Below, piece by piece: positions 27,209 to 36,458 of a DNA stretch of 64,000 bases; position 1 is the stretch's first letter, and the number at the start of each line of letters is the position of its first letter. Location of the stretch: positions 806,001-870,000 of the forward strand of contig NZ_CP045372.1 of assembly GCF_009363555.1 (NCBI RefSeq), in the 5' to 3' direction. Source of the stretch: Sulfitobacter sp. THAF37. GTDB taxonomy: Bacteria; Pseudomonadota; Alphaproteobacteria; Rhodobacterales; Rhodobacteraceae. Below the pieces are notes generated by a model, which was not told the origin of the DNA, did not search any database, and saw nothing but the letters and a program-made list of their open reading frames with translations. Both the position numbers and the translations under genes were made by a program.

Positions 27209-27429
27209 CCGTTCCGCGAGGCGCGTTCCACCTGCACCCCGCGCATCTGGATCTGGCCGCTGACACCGCTGTGCCTGAATCCGGCGGCAAGCCTCGGCTG
27301 TCAATCAACAGGTCGATCAAACGCAACCCCATGGCGCCCGAGCTGGATATAGGAGGGCACAGCAATGTGCCTGGGGCGAAGAATCATTGCAGGCAAGATG
27401 ACCATGGCGCTTGCCGCCTTGAAGTCAGT

Positions 27430-28200
27430 TCACCAACCCATCGGCGCCAGTTGCGGTCCGATCACCCATAGAACCGCCGCCGAAGCGCACAGAGCTGTGC
27501 CGAACGGCAGGGGTCGATCCGGGACATGCGCGGTCGGGGTCAGCACGCGTTGGCCCAGCACAACGACCAAAGCCGACAGCGCGGCCAGCAACACCAGCAA
27601 CGGGAGGTCATAAGGTCCGGCAAAAGCGCCCAGCCCCACCATCAGCTTCACGTCGCCCAGCCCCAGCCCTTCGCGTCCGCGCCACAGCCAGTAGAGCCAG
27701 CGCAGCATAGCAAAAGCGCCCGCGCCCAGCACACTGCCCAGCGTTGCTTGCAGCAATCCCGCACCGCCCTCGGACACCGCCATCGCGTATGTGACCAAGG
27801 CCAGCGCCGCTGTGAGCGGATCAAAGAGCCGCAGCCACAGCAGATCAGCGGTCGCCAGCCCCGCCAGTATCCAAAGAAGGGCGGCAGACAGAATAACCTG
27901 GGTTCCAGTTCCGCCCTTGAGCACGGCCAGTACACCTGCACCGAGACAGATCAATTCGAGATAAAGGGTCCAGGGCGGTATCGCCCCGCCACAGGTCGCG
28001 CAGCGCCCCTTCGAAAGCAGATAGGACAGGATCGGCACCATCTGTCGGCGGGCAAGCGGGGTGCCACAGCTTCGACAGGCCGACGGCTGCCGCACCGTAT
28101 TACCTGCCCGCGGCAGACGGTCCACCACCACCCCCAGAAAGGACCCCACTGCGGGCCCCATCAGGATCACCAGCACGTAGAGCAGGGCCGCGCCTGTCAT
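27430..28200 (-). CDS. Prepilin peptidase / N-methyltransferase (A24 family)
   Basis: The product is 256 aa from ATG 28200; the longer frame would run back through tRNA-Lys and is rejected. The N-terminal methylation domain has two Cys-x-x-Cys pairs (CRSCGTPLARR and CATCGG, about residues 40-70), and the aspartyl peptidase domain has the GxGD motif in GLGLGDVKLMVGLG (about 185) with an earlier Asp in ATADLLWL. Such enzymes cleave and methylate type IV or Flp pilins or type II secretion pseudopilins at the inner membrane. No pilin or secretion gene is next to it. Confidence 0.88.
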   Translation of the reverse strand: MTGAALLYVLVILMGPAVGSFLGVVVDRLPRAGNTVRQPSACRSCGTPLARRQMVPILSYLLSKGRCATCGGAIPPWTLYLELICLGAGVLAVLKGGTGTQVILSAALLWILAGLATADLLWLRLFDPLTAALALVTYAMAVSEGGAGLLQATLGSVLGAGAFAMLRWLYWLWRGREGLGLGDVKLMVGLGAFAGPYDLPLLVLLAALSALVVVLGQRVLTPTAHVPDRPLPFGTALCASAAVLWVIGPQLAPMGW

Positions 28201-28379
28201 CCGCCCCTCCGTTTCGTCAATATTTGCAATGTCGGATGCAAAAACATTCCCCGTCCTAACATGCGCGCAGACGAAAGGGACATATGGGATCAAAGCAATC
28301 GGTGCAGTCGAAAGGGCGAAACACCCAGCCGACCAGACGGCGTGGGATAAGACGCTCGTTTCAATTAAACCGGTTGCAG

Positions 28380-28455
28380 TGGTGAGCCGTGCAGGATTCG
28401 AACCTGCGACCCACTGATTAAAAGTCAGTTGCTCTACCAACTGAGCTAACGGCCC
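28380..28455 (-). tRNA. tRNA-Lys (anticodon UUU)
   Basis: This is a 76-nt cloverleaf on the minus strand with acceptor GGGCCGT/ACGGCTC and an encoded ACCA end. The anticodon loop is CTTTTAA, giving UUU, in the ACTGA/TCAGT stem; the T-arm is GCAGGTTCGAATCCTGC. Confidence 0.97.
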
Positions 28456-28466
28456 ACTAGGTCGCG

Positions 28467-28495
28467 TATCTAGAAAGGTGTGGCAGGGGGGTCAA
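28467..28495 (-). promoter_or_regulatory. Promoter of tRNA-Lys
   Basis: On the minus strand TTGACC (28490-28495) and TAGATA (28467-28472) are separated by exactly 17 bases, ending 11 bases before the tRNA. Both boxes are close to the sigma-70 consensus, making this the clearest promoter in the window. Confidence 0.75.
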
Positions 28496-28561
28496 GCCCT
28501 TAAACTACGATTCTTCAGGTGCCCGCTGGATTCGTCCGGCGTGCGGCGTTATATGCGCGAA

Positions 28562-29395
28562 ATGAGCACCATCAGAACAGCTGGATTGCCCTTCATGAAA
28601 ATGCACGGGCTGGGCAACGACTTTGTCGTCGTAGACGCACGGGCACAGGCGATTTCCGTCACACCCGCCATGGCCAAAGCCATTGGGGACAGGCATTTCG
28701 GCGTCGGGTTCGACCAGCTTGCCCTGATTTCCGACGGGGATGCCGATGCGCATCTGACCTTCTACAATGCCGATGGATCGCTTTCGGCGGCCTGCGGCAA
28801 CGCAACGCGCTGCATCGCGCGCTACCTGATGGACGAAACGGGCGCCACATCCCTGCATCTGACCTCGGAACGGGGCGACTTGCAGGCCCAAGACCGGGGC
28901 GATGGCATCACGGCTGTCAACATGGGGCATCCTCAGCTTCTGTGGCACGAGATCCCGCTGGCAGAAAAGATGGACACGCTGGAACTGCCGATTGAGGGCG
29001 CGCCGACCGCGACTGGCATGGGCAACCCCCATTGCACCTTTTTCGTAGATGACGTGTCCGCTGTGGCGCTCGACACCTTTGGCCCGGCCTTTGAGCATCA
29101 TCCACTCTATCCCCAGCGCACTAACGTACAGGTGGCGCAGATCGTCGGGCCGGATCATATCCGCATGCGCGTGTGGGAACGCGGCGTCGGTGTCACATGG
29201 GCCTCCGGCACTTCCTCCTGCGCCTGTGCCGTCGCCGCCGCGCGACGCGGTCTGACCGGGCGCAGCGTGCGCATCGACCTTGACGGCGGCACGCTGTACA
29301 TCGAATGGCGCGAGGATGGCGTCTGGATGACCGGGCCGACTGTTCACGTCTTCTCAGGCACCCTGACGCATGCCTTCCTGGAGCAGATCACATGA
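28562..29395 (+). CDS. dapF: Diaminopimelate epimerase
   Basis: The product is 277 aa. DapF converts LL- to meso-diaminopimelate for lysine and peptidoglycan synthesis. The N-terminal FMKMHGLGNDFVVVDA block and the two catalytic cysteines, in SAACGNATRC (about residue 77) and ASGTSSCACAV (about 218), are present. ATG 28562 gives a start close to the family; ATG 28553 is three codons longer, and neither has a clear SD. The stop overlaps the mtaB start (ATGA), so the two genes are coupled. Confidence 0.95.
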   Translation: MSTIRTAGLPFMKMHGLGNDFVVVDARAQAISVTPAMAKAIGDRHFGVGFDQLALISDGDADAHLTFYNADGSLSAACGNATRCIARYLMDETGATSLHLTSERGDLQAQDRGDGITAVNMGHPQLLWHEIPLAEKMDTLELPIEGAPTATGMGNPHCTFFVDDVSAVALDTFGPAFEHHPLYPQRTNVQVAQIVGPDHIRMRVWERGVGVTWASGTSSCACAVAAARRGLTGRSVRIDLDGGTLYIEWREDGVWMTGPTVHVFSGTLTHAFLEQIT

Positions 29396-30645
29396 ACGCG
29401 CCGGTCTTTTCCAACCACGGCTGCCGGTTGAACGCCTACGAAGTCGAAGCGATGAAGGATCTCGCGGGCCAGGCGGGTCTGGGAAACGCCGTGGTGGTGA
29501 ACACCTGCGCCGTCACCGCAGAAGCGGTGCGCAAGGCGCGCCAGGACATCCGCAAGCTGCGCAAGGCGCACCCCGACGCCCGGTTGATCGTCACCGGCTG
29601 CGCCGCCCAGACGGAACCCGAAACCTTTTCCCGCATGACCGAGGTAGACGCCGTTATCGGCAACACCGAAAAGATGCAGCCCGACACCTGGCGCGGACTG
29701 GCCGCGGACTTCATCGGAGAGACCGAGGCGCTGCAGGTCGACGACATCATGTCCGTGACAGAGACCGCCGGGCATCTGATCGACGGGTTCGGCACCCGCA
29801 GCCGCGCCTACGTTCAGGTGCAGAACGGCTGCGACCATCGGTGCACCTTCTGCATCATACCATACGGTCGCGGCAATTCACGCTCTGTCCCGGCAGGCGT
29901 CGTTGTCGATCAGATCAAGCGGCTGGTGGACAAGGGTTTCAACGAGGTGGTGCTAACCGGGGTCGACCTGACCTCTTGGGGGGCCGACCTGCCCGCCGCG
30001 CCGCGCCTGGGCGATCTCGTCATGCGCATCCTGCGGCTGGTGCCCGACCTGCCCCGCCTCAGGATCAGCTCGATCGATTCGATCGAAGTGGACGAAAACC
30101 TGATGCAGGCCATCGCCACGGAGCCGCGACTGATGCCGCATCTGCACCTCAGCCTTCAGCATGGCGACAACATGATTCTGAAGCGGATGAAACGGCGGCA
30201 TCTGCGCGAAGATGCCATCGCCTTCTGCGACGCGGCGCGGCACCTGCGCCCCGACATGACCTTTGGCGCCGACATCATCGCCGGTTTCCCGACGGAGACC
30301 GACGCGATGTTCGACAACGCCCTGCGCATGGTCGAAGACTGCAACCTGACCTGGCTGCATGTCTTCCCCTACTCCGCCCGGCCCGGCACACCGGCAGCAC
30401 GCATGCCCGCCGTAAACGGTCGCAGCATCAAAGAGCGTGCGGCCCGTCTGCGTGCAGCTGGTGAAAAACAGGTAGGGCGCCATTTGGAGCAGCAGGTGGG
30501 CCGAACCCACGGTATCCTGATGGAAAGCCCGACGATGGGCCGGACCGAGCAGTTCGCCGAGGTGCATTTCGAAACGCCACAGACCGTAGGTGACATCGTC
30601 ACCGCAATGATCACCGGAAAGACGGATAGCGCCCTTTCGGCCTGA
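29392..30645 (+). CDS. mtaB: tRNA t6A37 methylthiotransferase MtaB
   Basis: The product is 417 aa from ATG 29392, overlapping the dapF stop. It is a radical-SAM methylthiotransferase that converts t6A37 to ms2t6A in tRNAs reading ANN codons. The N-terminal domain has three cluster cysteines (NHGCRLNAYE, VNTCAVTAEA, VTGCAAQTEPE); the radical-SAM motif is CDHRCTFC (about residue 148), and a C-terminal TRAM-like end is present (GILMESPTMGRTEQFAEVHF). The RimO/MiaB alternatives are less likely because of the short N-terminus and the NHGC start. Confidence 0.92.
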   Translation: MNAPVFSNHGCRLNAYEVEAMKDLAGQAGLGNAVVVNTCAVTAEAVRKARQDIRKLRKAHPDARLIVTGCAAQTEPETFSRMTEVDAVIGNTEKMQPDTWRGLAADFIGETEALQVDDIMSVTETAGHLIDGFGTRSRAYVQVQNGCDHRCTFCIIPYGRGNSRSVPAGVVVDQIKRLVDKGFNEVVLTGVDLTSWGADLPAAPRLGDLVMRILRLVPDLPRLRISSIDSIEVDENLMQAIATEPRLMPHLHLSLQHGDNMILKRMKRRHLREDAIAFCDAARHLRPDMTFGADIIAGFPTETDAMFDNALRMVEDCNLTWLHVFPYSARPGTPAARMPAVNGRSIKERAARLRAAGEKQVGRHLEQQVGRTHGILMESPTMGRTEQFAEVHFETPQTVGDIVTAMITGKTDSALSA

Positions 30646-30684
30646 CTGTGCCCGCGATTGCTCACCCCACGACCCCGCAAAAGT

Positions 30685-30719
30685 AAAGCCCTCCCAACCG
30701 TCAAGGTCGGGAGGGCTTT
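30685..30719. terminator. Bidirectional terminator between mtaB and petC
   Basis: AAAGCCCTCCC (30685-30695) and GGGAGGGCTTT (30709-30719) are perfect 11-bp arms with a 13-base loop. A-runs and T-runs flank it on both strands, and it lies between the convergent mtaB and petC genes, so it can serve both. Confidence 0.85.
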
Positions 30720-30744
30720 GTCATGCAATGCCGGGTGCGCCGGA

Positions 30745-31533
30745 TCAGTCTTCGCGCCTGTACTTCACGGCGGACCACAGCCGCTTGTTGGTGAGATACA
30801 GCAGCACGGCAAGCAGCGTGAGGAAGATCACACCGGCGAAACCGGCCTGTTTGCGGGCCATCATCTTGGGCTCTGCTGTCCACATCAGGAAGGCTGCGAC
30901 ATCCGCCGCCTCGTGGTGCAGATCGCTTTCGTGTCCATCGTCGAATTCAACGTCGTCGCCATAGAGCGGCGGGGCCATGGCGATCCAGCCGCCCGGGAAC
31001 GCCGTATTCTCGTAGAACACCGTTCCGGCCTGCTCCCTTTCTTCACCGGTGTAACCGGTCAGCAAGGATGCGATATATTCCGGCCCGCCGATACCGTTGA
31101 TGAACTGGTTGATACCCAGCCCATACGGTCCGTGGAAGCCAGCCCGTGCCTTCGCCATGAGCGACAAGTCCGGTGCATTCGGAAGGGACGAACCGGGGAA
31201 GTGGTCCACCGGTGTGGCCGGGCGGAAGTCGTCCAGTTCCTCGTCGAAGACTTCGAAACGCTTGGCGTATTCGCGCACCTGATCCTCGGGCATGCTGGGT
31301 CCGCCGTCGTCCGCCAGGGTGCGGATCGGAACGAACTTCAGACCGTGGCACGCCGAACAGATCTCGGTGTAGATCTTCAGCCCGCGCTGCAACTGGTTCA
31401 CGTCATAGGCACCGAACGGTCCTTCGAAGGAAAAGTCGAAGTTCTCGACATGGCCTTCCGAACCGGCGGCCAGGGCACCGGTGGTGCCAAAGCCGAGGGC
31501 CACAAGGGCGGAGAGGGTCAGTTTCTTGATCAT
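30745..31533 (-). CDS. petC: Cytochrome c1 of the bc1 complex
   Basis: The product is 262 aa from ATG 31533, which has GGAGAAG upstream; an ATG at 31548 overlapping the petB stop is possible. A signal peptide (about residues 1-22, ending GALA) exports it. The haem c motif is CSACH (about residue 59), the likely axial methionine is in [10 protein letters not shown], and a C-terminal membrane anchor ([16 protein letters not shown]) precedes a basic tail. It passes electrons from the Rieske protein to soluble cytochrome c. It is the last gene of petABC. Confidence 0.96.
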   Translation of the reverse strand: MIKKLTLSALVALGFGTTGALAAGSEGHVENFDFSFEGPFGAYDVNQLQRGLKIYTEICSACHGLKFVPIRTLADDGGPSMPEDQVREYAKRFEVFDEELDDFRPATPVDHFPGSSLPNAPDLSLMAKARAGFHGPYGLGINQFINGIGGPEYIASLLTGYTGEEREQAGTVFYENTAFPGGWIAMAPPLYGDDVEFDDGHESDLHHEAADVAAFLMWTAEPKMMARKQAGFAGVIFLTLLAVLLYLTNKRLWSAVKYRRED

Positions 31534-31544
31534 TTTCTTCTCCG

Positions 31545-32888
31545 TCATTCTGCCGGTTTCACGATGGTCTTGGTGCCACCGGCCTTGGGCGCGTAATGGG
31601 CGTCAAAGTCTTCTTCGATGGACGCCGGTTGCGGCTGCGGCTTCTCGATCACGCCAAGCAGCGGCAGGATCACCAGGAAATAGGCGAACCAATAGGCCGA
31701 TGCGATCAGCGAGAAGGACGCATAGGGTTCTTCCGCCGGCATGGCGCCCAGCCACATCAGCGCGAAGAAGTCGATCACCAGCAGGGCGAACCACCACTTG
31801 AACATCGGACGATAGCGACCGGACCGGACGCTGGATGTGTCCAGCCAAGGCACCAGCGCCATAACCGCAATCGCACCGAACATCGCCAGCACACCAAAGA
31901 ACTTGGCGTCGATGATGCCGCCGGTCACGAAGGACGCGATCTGCACAACCCAGACTTCAGACGTAAAGGCACGCAGGATCGCGTAGAACGGCAGGAAGTA
32001 CCATTCAGGCACGATGTGCGCAGGCGTCGCCAGCGGGTTGGCCTCGATGTAGTTGTCGGGGTGGCCCAGGTAGTTCGGCATGAAGCCGACAATGGCAAAG
32101 AACACCGCCAGGATTACCGCCAGCGCGAACAGGTCCTTGATCACGAAATAGGGCCAGAACGGCAGCGTGTCCTTCTGCGCTTCCTCCTTGGACCCACGGC
32201 GCACTTCAACACCCGTGGGGTTGTTGTTGCCGGTGGTGTGGAAGGCCCAGATGTGCACGATCACGAGGCCCGCGATGACAAAGGGCAGCAGGTAGTGCAG
32301 CGAGAAGAAGCGGTTCAGCGTGGCATTGTCCACGGCGGGTCCGCCCAGCAGGAAGGTCTGCAGCGACTCGCCCACAAAGGGGATCGCGCCGAACAGACCG
32401 GTGATCACGGTTGCACCCCAGAAGGACATTTGCCCCCAAGGCAGCACGTAGCCCATGAAGCCTGTGGCCATCATCAGCAGGTAGATCAGCATGCCGATGA
32501 TCCAGGTAATCTCGCGCGGGGCCTTGTAGGAACCGTAGTAAAGGCCGCGGAAGATATGCGCATAGACCGCCACGAAGAACAGCGAGGCGCCGTTCGCGTG
32601 CAGGTAGCGCAGCATATACCCGCCGTTGACGTTCCGCATGATGTGCTCGACCGAGCTGAACGCCAGATCCACATGCGGCGTGTAATGCATGACCAGCACG
32701 ATACCGGTGATGATCTGCAACGCCAGGCAGAAGGTCAGGACGATGCCCCAGATCCACATCCAGTTCAGGTTCTTGGGCGTAGGGATCATCAATGTGTCAT
32801 AGAGCAGACCAACAACGGGCAGGCGGCGTGCAAGCCACTTTTCTCCGCCGGACTTCGGCTCGTAATGGTCGTGAGGAATTCCAGACAT
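31545..32888 (-). CDS. petB: Cytochrome b of the bc1 complex
   Basis: The product is 447 aa, the usual length for alphaproteobacterial cytochrome b. Membrane helices carrying the haem histidines are visible ([41 protein letters not shown]), along with the quinol-site PEWY motif in [15 protein letters not shown] (about residue 290). It oxidises ubiquinol and reduces ubiquinone in the Q cycle. It lies 11 bases after petA and ahead of petC. Confidence 0.97.
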   Translation of the reverse strand: MSGIPHDHYEPKSGGEKWLARRLPVVGLLYDTLMIPTPKNLNWMWIWGIVLTFCLALQIITGIVLVMHYTPHVDLAFSSVEHIMRNVNGGYMLRYLHANGASLFFVAVYAHIFRGLYYGSYKAPREITWIIGMLIYLLMMATGFMGYVLPWGQMSFWGATVITGLFGAIPFVGESLQTFLLGGPAVDNATLNRFFSLHYLLPFVIAGLVIVHIWAFHTTGNNNPTGVEVRRGSKEEAQKDTLPFWPYFVIKDLFALAVILAVFFAIVGFMPNYLGHPDNYIEANPLATPAHIVPEWYFLPFYAILRAFTSEVWVVQIASFVTGGIIDAKFFGVLAMFGAIAVMALVPWLDTSSVRSGRYRPMFKWWFALLVIDFFALMWLGAMPAEEPYASFSLIASAYWFAYFLVILPLLGVIEKPQPQPASIEEDFDAHYAPKAGGTKTIVKPAE

Positions 32889-32899
32889 CGAGTTCTCCC

Positions 32900-33487
32900 T
32901 TAACCCAGTTTGATCGTGGAAGCGTCCACGAATTCGGCGACGGGCACCGGCAGGTTGCGCGGTGCGGGCCCTTTGCGGATGCGTCCGGCTGTGTCGTAGT
33001 GCGAGCCGTGGCAGGGGCAGAACCAGCCGTCGAAATCACCGGCGTCGCCCAGCGGGACGCAGCCCAGGTGCGTGCAGACGCCCATCATCACCAGCCATTC
33101 GCCCGAGGTTGCGTCGCCATCGCCGCCGTCAAAAGGGGCAAGCGCGCGATTCTCGTCCGTCGCAGGGGAGTCATCGGGCAAATTCGCGTTTTCGGCGTTC
33201 GGATCTGGCAGTTCGTTCAGATCGACGGCACGGGCCTCTTCGATCTCTTCGCCGGTCCGGCGCCGGATGAACACGGGCTTGCCGAGCCATTTGACCGTCA
33301 GCTGCGTGCCCGGTTCGAGCCCGCTCACGTCAACGCGGATCGACGACAGCGCCAGCACGTCTGCAGAAGGGTTCATCTGGTTGACCAGCGGCCACACCGC
33401 CGCGCCGACGGCGACGGCACCTGTGCCGGCGGTTGCGTAATACAGGAAATCCCTCCGGGTGCCTGCGTGATCTTCTGCGTTGGACAC
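32900..33487 (-). CDS. petA: Rieske iron-sulfur subunit of the bc1 complex
   Basis: The product is 195 aa, starting at GTG 33487 with GTGGAG upstream; the longer frame is rejected. A Tat-like N-terminal anchor ([23 protein letters not shown]) holds it in the membrane. The two 2Fe-2S motifs CTHLGC (about residue 133) and CPCHGS (about 153) are intact. An acidic insertion before the first motif ([20 protein letters not shown]) is as expected for Rhodobacteraceae. First gene of petABC. Confidence 0.96.
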   Translation of the reverse strand: MSNAEDHAGTRRDFLYYATAGTGAVAVGAAVWPLVNQMNPSADVLALSSIRVDVSGLEPGTQLTVKWLGKPVFIRRRTGEEIEEARAVDLNELPDPNAENANLPDDSPATDENRALAPFDGGDGDATSGEWLVMMGVCTHLGCVPLGDAGDFDGWFCPCHGSHYDTAGRIRKGPAPRNLPVPVAEFVDASTIKLG

Positions 33488-33529
33488 GGCTCTACTCCAC
33501 TTCTTGGCACAGAGGCCATTGGACATACC

Positions 33530-33547
33530 GGGGGCGCAAGCGCCCCC
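33530..33547. repeat. Strong palindrome in the petABC leader
   Basis: GGGGGCGC and GCGCCCCC are perfect 8-bp arms around AA, 42 bases upstream of petA and probably in its leader RNA. No T-run lies on the petA side. It could be an RNA stability hairpin or a protein-binding site. Confidence 0.5.
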
Positions 33548-33649
33548 TGACTTCATCGCGCTGTCTAGCGGCATGGCGCGCGTCCGTCCAGATGGCAAAG
33601 GCGCGCAAACCGTCGCAGGCAGTGAATTAATCCCGCCGATTGCCGAAAA

Positions 33650-34261
33650 TTACGCCTGCGGAGGGCGCGTCGCCTGCATCGAGGGACGCGAATCGAACGC
33701 ATCGAACCAACTGGAAAGCGCGTCCCTGCCCTTGCGCCAGCCCCGCGCATCATGGCGGAATTCCAGATATCCCAGCGCGCAACCGACCGCGATCTGGCCC
33801 ATGTCCAATGGCCCTTGCAGATGGCTCATCCAGCGATTGTTCAGCGCGGTCAGCGCCCGGTCGACCTTGCCCCACTGCCCGTCAACCCATTCGGGCATAC
33901 GTGCATTTTCGGGCCGCAGGCGGGTCTCGTAGACCATCAGCAACGCCGCATCCAGCATACCGTCCGCCGTTGCCTCCAGCGTCAGCGTATCCCAGCGCCG
34001 CGCACCCAACCCGTAAAGTCCGCCGCCAGCGCGGTCATCCAGGTAAGCGCAGATGACCCGGCTGTCATACAACGCCGGTCCCTCGGACCGCTCCAGCGCC
34101 GGCACCTTGCCCAGAGGGTTCTTTGGCAGCAGCGCAGTATCCGGGCCGATCGGCGTGGTGGAGATGGTTTCCAGCGCCACATCTTCCAGCTGTCCGGTTT
34201 CGTGCAACAAAACCATGACCTTGCGGACATAGGGCGAGGTCGGTGAATAGGCGAGTTTCAT
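33650..34261 (-). CDS. Glutathione S-transferase family protein
   Basis: The product is 203 aa from ATG 34261 with AGGAGGC upstream. The N-terminal thioredoxin-like domain starts MKLAYSPTSPYVRKVMVLLHE, with a serine/tyrosine-type active region, the cis-proline in GKVPALE (about residue 57) and the Ser contact in ALYDSRVICAYLD. The helical C-terminal domain follows. The class and substrate are not determined from sequence. It is probably the second gene behind the PaiB-like gene on the minus strand. Confidence 0.88.
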   Translation of the reverse strand: MKLAYSPTSPYVRKVMVLLHETGQLEDVALETISTTPIGPDTALLPKNPLGKVPALERSEGPALYDSRVICAYLDDRAGGGLYGLGARRWDTLTLEATADGMLDAALLMVYETRLRPENARMPEWVDGQWGKVDRALTALNNRWMSHLQGPLDMGQIAVGCALGYLEFRHDARGWRKGRDALSSWFDAFDSRPSMQATRPPQA

Positions 34262-34336
34262 GGCAGCCTCCTGTCGGTTTGCGGCACTATCACAGGCGCG
34301 ACCGCGACAGGCAATGACCTGTGGAGGGCCCACGCA

Positions 34337-34960
34337 TTATTTCGGACGGGCCGCCCGCATCACCGCCGCAAGCGCCGCGACATCGCTGCCGAAACCGTAG
34401 CCTGCCATCTGGTCGGCCGCCGCATACCGTACCGCGTCGGTCTTGTTCTGACTCAGCTTCCAGGTGCCATCCACAGTCCTGATATGCATCCGGCACGGCA
34501 CGATCATCCGCATCAGCCGGTCCATGACCTCTGGCGTCATCTTGTCGGTTTTCCAGGGCGGTTTTGGCAGCAGCCGGTCCTCATAGGCCGCCGAATGACG
34601 GTCCAGCAGATCGCGCAACTCCTCCACAGGGCGGGCTTCCAGCGTCCCGGTCAGATGCACCGCGATGTAGTTCCACGTCGGCACCTGGTCGGATACGCCA
34701 TACCAGTCCGGAGAGACGTAGGAATCTCCGCCCGACACCGCCAGCGTCACCTCGGGCCGCGCGCCGAGCGCGCGGGCGATCGGGTTGGAGCGCACCAGAT
34801 GCAGATCAACCGTGCTGCCATCGTCGCTCAGCAGGAAGGGCACATGCGCCAGCATGGGTGCCCCCTGCGCAGAGGCGGCCAGCACCCCGAACCCGCGGTC
34901 CCGCGCAAAGGCGAGGTTCCGGTCTGTATCGGCATCGTGAAATACGGGATTCGGATGCAT
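34337..34960 (-). CDS. PaiB-like FMN-binding protein
   Basis: The product is 207 aa from ATG 34960; the frame extends to 35095 but would cover the FMN riboswitch region. It matches the FMN_bind_2 (PaiB) family, named after a Bacillus negative regulator of sporulation and protease genes, but most members are uncharacterised flavin-binding split-barrel proteins. Segments seen are LLSDDGSTVDLHLVRSNP, VSPDWYGVSDQVPTWNYIAVH and KLSQNKTDAVR. It is divergent from ribH across the riboswitch. Confidence 0.85.
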   Translation of the reverse strand: MHPNPVFHDADTDRNLAFARDRGFGVLAASAQGAPMLAHVPFLLSDDGSTVDLHLVRSNPIARALGARPEVTLAVSGGDSYVSPDWYGVSDQVPTWNYIAVHLTGTLEARPVEELRDLLDRHSAAYEDRLLPKPPWKTDKMTPEVMDRLMRMIVPCRMHIRTVDGTWKLSQNKTDAVRYAAADQMAGYGFGSDVAALAAVMRAARPK

Positions 34961-35024
34961 CGCCTTCCCTTTCGTAACGGCACGATTTCTATTGCAGGCA
35001 ATCCGGCGGCTTGGCAACATAACC

Positions 35025-35172
35025 GCATTCTCAGGGCGGGGCGGAATTCCCCACCGGCGGTAGGGGAGCAATCCCGAGCCCGCGAGCGCCGACACCCCTT
35101 CGGGTGGTGCCGGGTCAGCAGATCTGGTCAGACTCCAGAGCCGACGGTCACAGTCCGGATGAAAGAGAATGC
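35025..35172 (+). promoter_or_regulatory. FMN riboswitch (RFN element) for ribH
   Basis: GCATTCTC (35025-35032) pairs with GAGAATGC (35165-35172) as the closing stem. In between are the conserved RFN pieces: AGGGCGGGGCGGAATTCCCC, CACCGGCGGTA, GAGCCCGCGAGCGCC, GATCTGGTCAGACTCCAGAGCC and GACGGTCACAGTCCGGATG. FMN binding normally lowers riboflavin gene expression. A GGGCCG-TC-CGGCCC hairpin at 35183-35196, followed by TTGT, may be the expression platform. It precedes ribH by 79 bases. Confidence 0.95.
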
Positions 35173-35251
35173 GAAAGCAACGGGGCCGTCCGGCCCTTGT
35201 GCCGTCGTGATCGCCTTGGGTGGACGTGTCTGAACCAAGAGGAGATCACAA

Positions 35252-35701
35252 ATGACACATGGCCATCATGGCTCCGCCCGCTTCGCCTTTATCAAAGCCC
35301 GCTGGCATGCCGACATCGTTGATCGTGCGCTTGACGGTTTCACCCAGATCATCCCCTCCGATCAGGTCGACGTCTACGACGTGCCCGGTGCGTTCGAATT
35401 GCCGCTGCTGGCGCAGAAACTCGCGCGCCGGGGCGACCATGTCGCCATTGCCTGTGCCGCATTCGTGGTGGACGGCGGCATCTACCGGCACGACTTCGTC
35501 GCCGCAGCGGTCGTGGATGGGCTGATGCAAGCGGGTCTGGAGACCGGGGTGCCCGTGCTGTCCGTTTCCCTGACACCCCATCAGTACCAGGAAACGGCGC
35601 ACCACAACGCCATCTACCGGGAGCATTTCATCGAAAAGGGGCGCGAGGCCGCCCAAGCGGCTCTCGGAATTGTTGAGACCCACCAGACGGTCGGTGCCTG
35701 A
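35252..35701 (+). CDS. ribH: 6,7-dimethyl-8-ribityllumazine synthase (type II)
   Basis: The product is 149 aa. Lumazine synthase condenses the pyrimidine and butanone-phosphate precursors to the immediate riboflavin precursor. The ARFAFIKARWHADIVDRALDG start, VPGAFELPLLAQKLA and the GGIYRHDFVAAAVVDGLM region fit the RibH2 (type II) form known from Brucella and Mesorhizobium, where it is also preceded by an FMN riboswitch. It stands alone, with no other rib genes in the window. The SD is AAGAGGAG. Confidence 0.94.
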   Translation: MTHGHHGSARFAFIKARWHADIVDRALDGFTQIIPSDQVDVYDVPGAFELPLLAQKLARRGDHVAIACAAFVVDGGIYRHDFVAAAVVDGLMQAGLETGVPVLSVSLTPHQYQETAHHNAIYREHFIEKGREAAQAALGIVETHQTVGA

Positions 35702-35765
35702 CACCTCAGGCGTCACCGTGGTATTTGAGGCAGACGGGCCGGGCTTTCGGGCAGTTCCAGCTGTC

Positions 35766-36458
35766 TCAGCCCAGGTAGTCTCTGAGTTCCGGCGGCGGGT
35801 TGTCCATCAACGCCACCGCCGGTTGCGGCGCATGCGCCACCCCACCGGCGACAAAGATCACCTCGTCCGCTATGCGGCGCACGTCGTCGGGGGCATGAGT
35901 CACCATGATCAGCGCCGCCCCGGTTTCGGCCACCAGGTCCTGCACAAGATCCAGCATCTCGTTGCGCAACGCCGGGCCGAGTGCCGCAAATGGCTCATCG
36001 AGCAGCACCAGCGGCCGGGCCTGCACCAGCACCCGCGCCAGAGCGGCGCGGCTTTGCTGACCGCCCGACAACGCGCCGGGCCGCCTTTGCGCCTGATCGG
36101 CCAACCCGACCCGCTCCAGCGCCCACGCCACGCTGTCGCGATCGGCCTCTGTCAGCCGCATGTGGGGGTTGATGCCCAGCCCGACGTTCTGGGCCACGCT
36201 CAGGTGCGGGAACAGGTTGTTGTCCTGAAACAACATCGTCATCGGCCGCGCGCCCGGCGCGGCATCCGTGATATCCCGCCCGTCCCAGCTCAGGCGCCCC
36301 GCACTCAGCGGGACAAAGCCGCCCAGCGCGGAAAGCAGAGTCGATTTTCCCGCACCTGACGGCCCGATGACAGCGTATTTCCGTCCCTGCTCCAACGCCA
36401 TGTCCGCGTCCAGCTGGAAGCTGCCCAACGTGATTCTGGCCTGTTCAATCCGCAACAC
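35766..36458 (-). CDS. thiQ: Thiamine ABC transporter ATP-binding protein
   Basis: The product is 230 aa from GTG 36458, which has GGGGAGGG upstream and overlaps the thiP end by 14 bases. The ATPase motifs are Walker A GPSGAGKST (about residue 32), signature LSGGQQSR and Walker B LVLLDEPFAAL. The D-loop, usually SALD, reads AALG here, with Gly replacing the Asp; I cannot tell whether that weakens activity. It energises import of thiamine through ThiP and ThiB. Confidence 0.93.
   Translation of the reverse strand: MLRIEQARITLGSFQLDADMALEQGRKYAVIGPSGAGKSTLLSALGGFVPLSAGRLSWDGRDITDAAPGARPMTMLFQDNNLFPHLSVAQNVGLGINPHMRLTEADRDSVAWALERVGLADQAQRRPGALSGGQQSRAALARVLVQARPLVLLDEPFAALGPALRNEMLDLVQDLVAETGAALIMVTHAPDDVRRIADEVIFVAGGVAHAPQPAVALMDNPPPELRDYLG

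Noticed and set aside
27430..28440. Longer prepilin peptidase start at 28440
   Set aside because: It would begin inside tRNA-Lys; ATG 28200 gives the conserved start.
31596..32903. 435-codon plus-strand frame antisense to petB
   Set aside because: Low-complexity Arg/His/Gln composition; petB has complete cytochrome b motifs.
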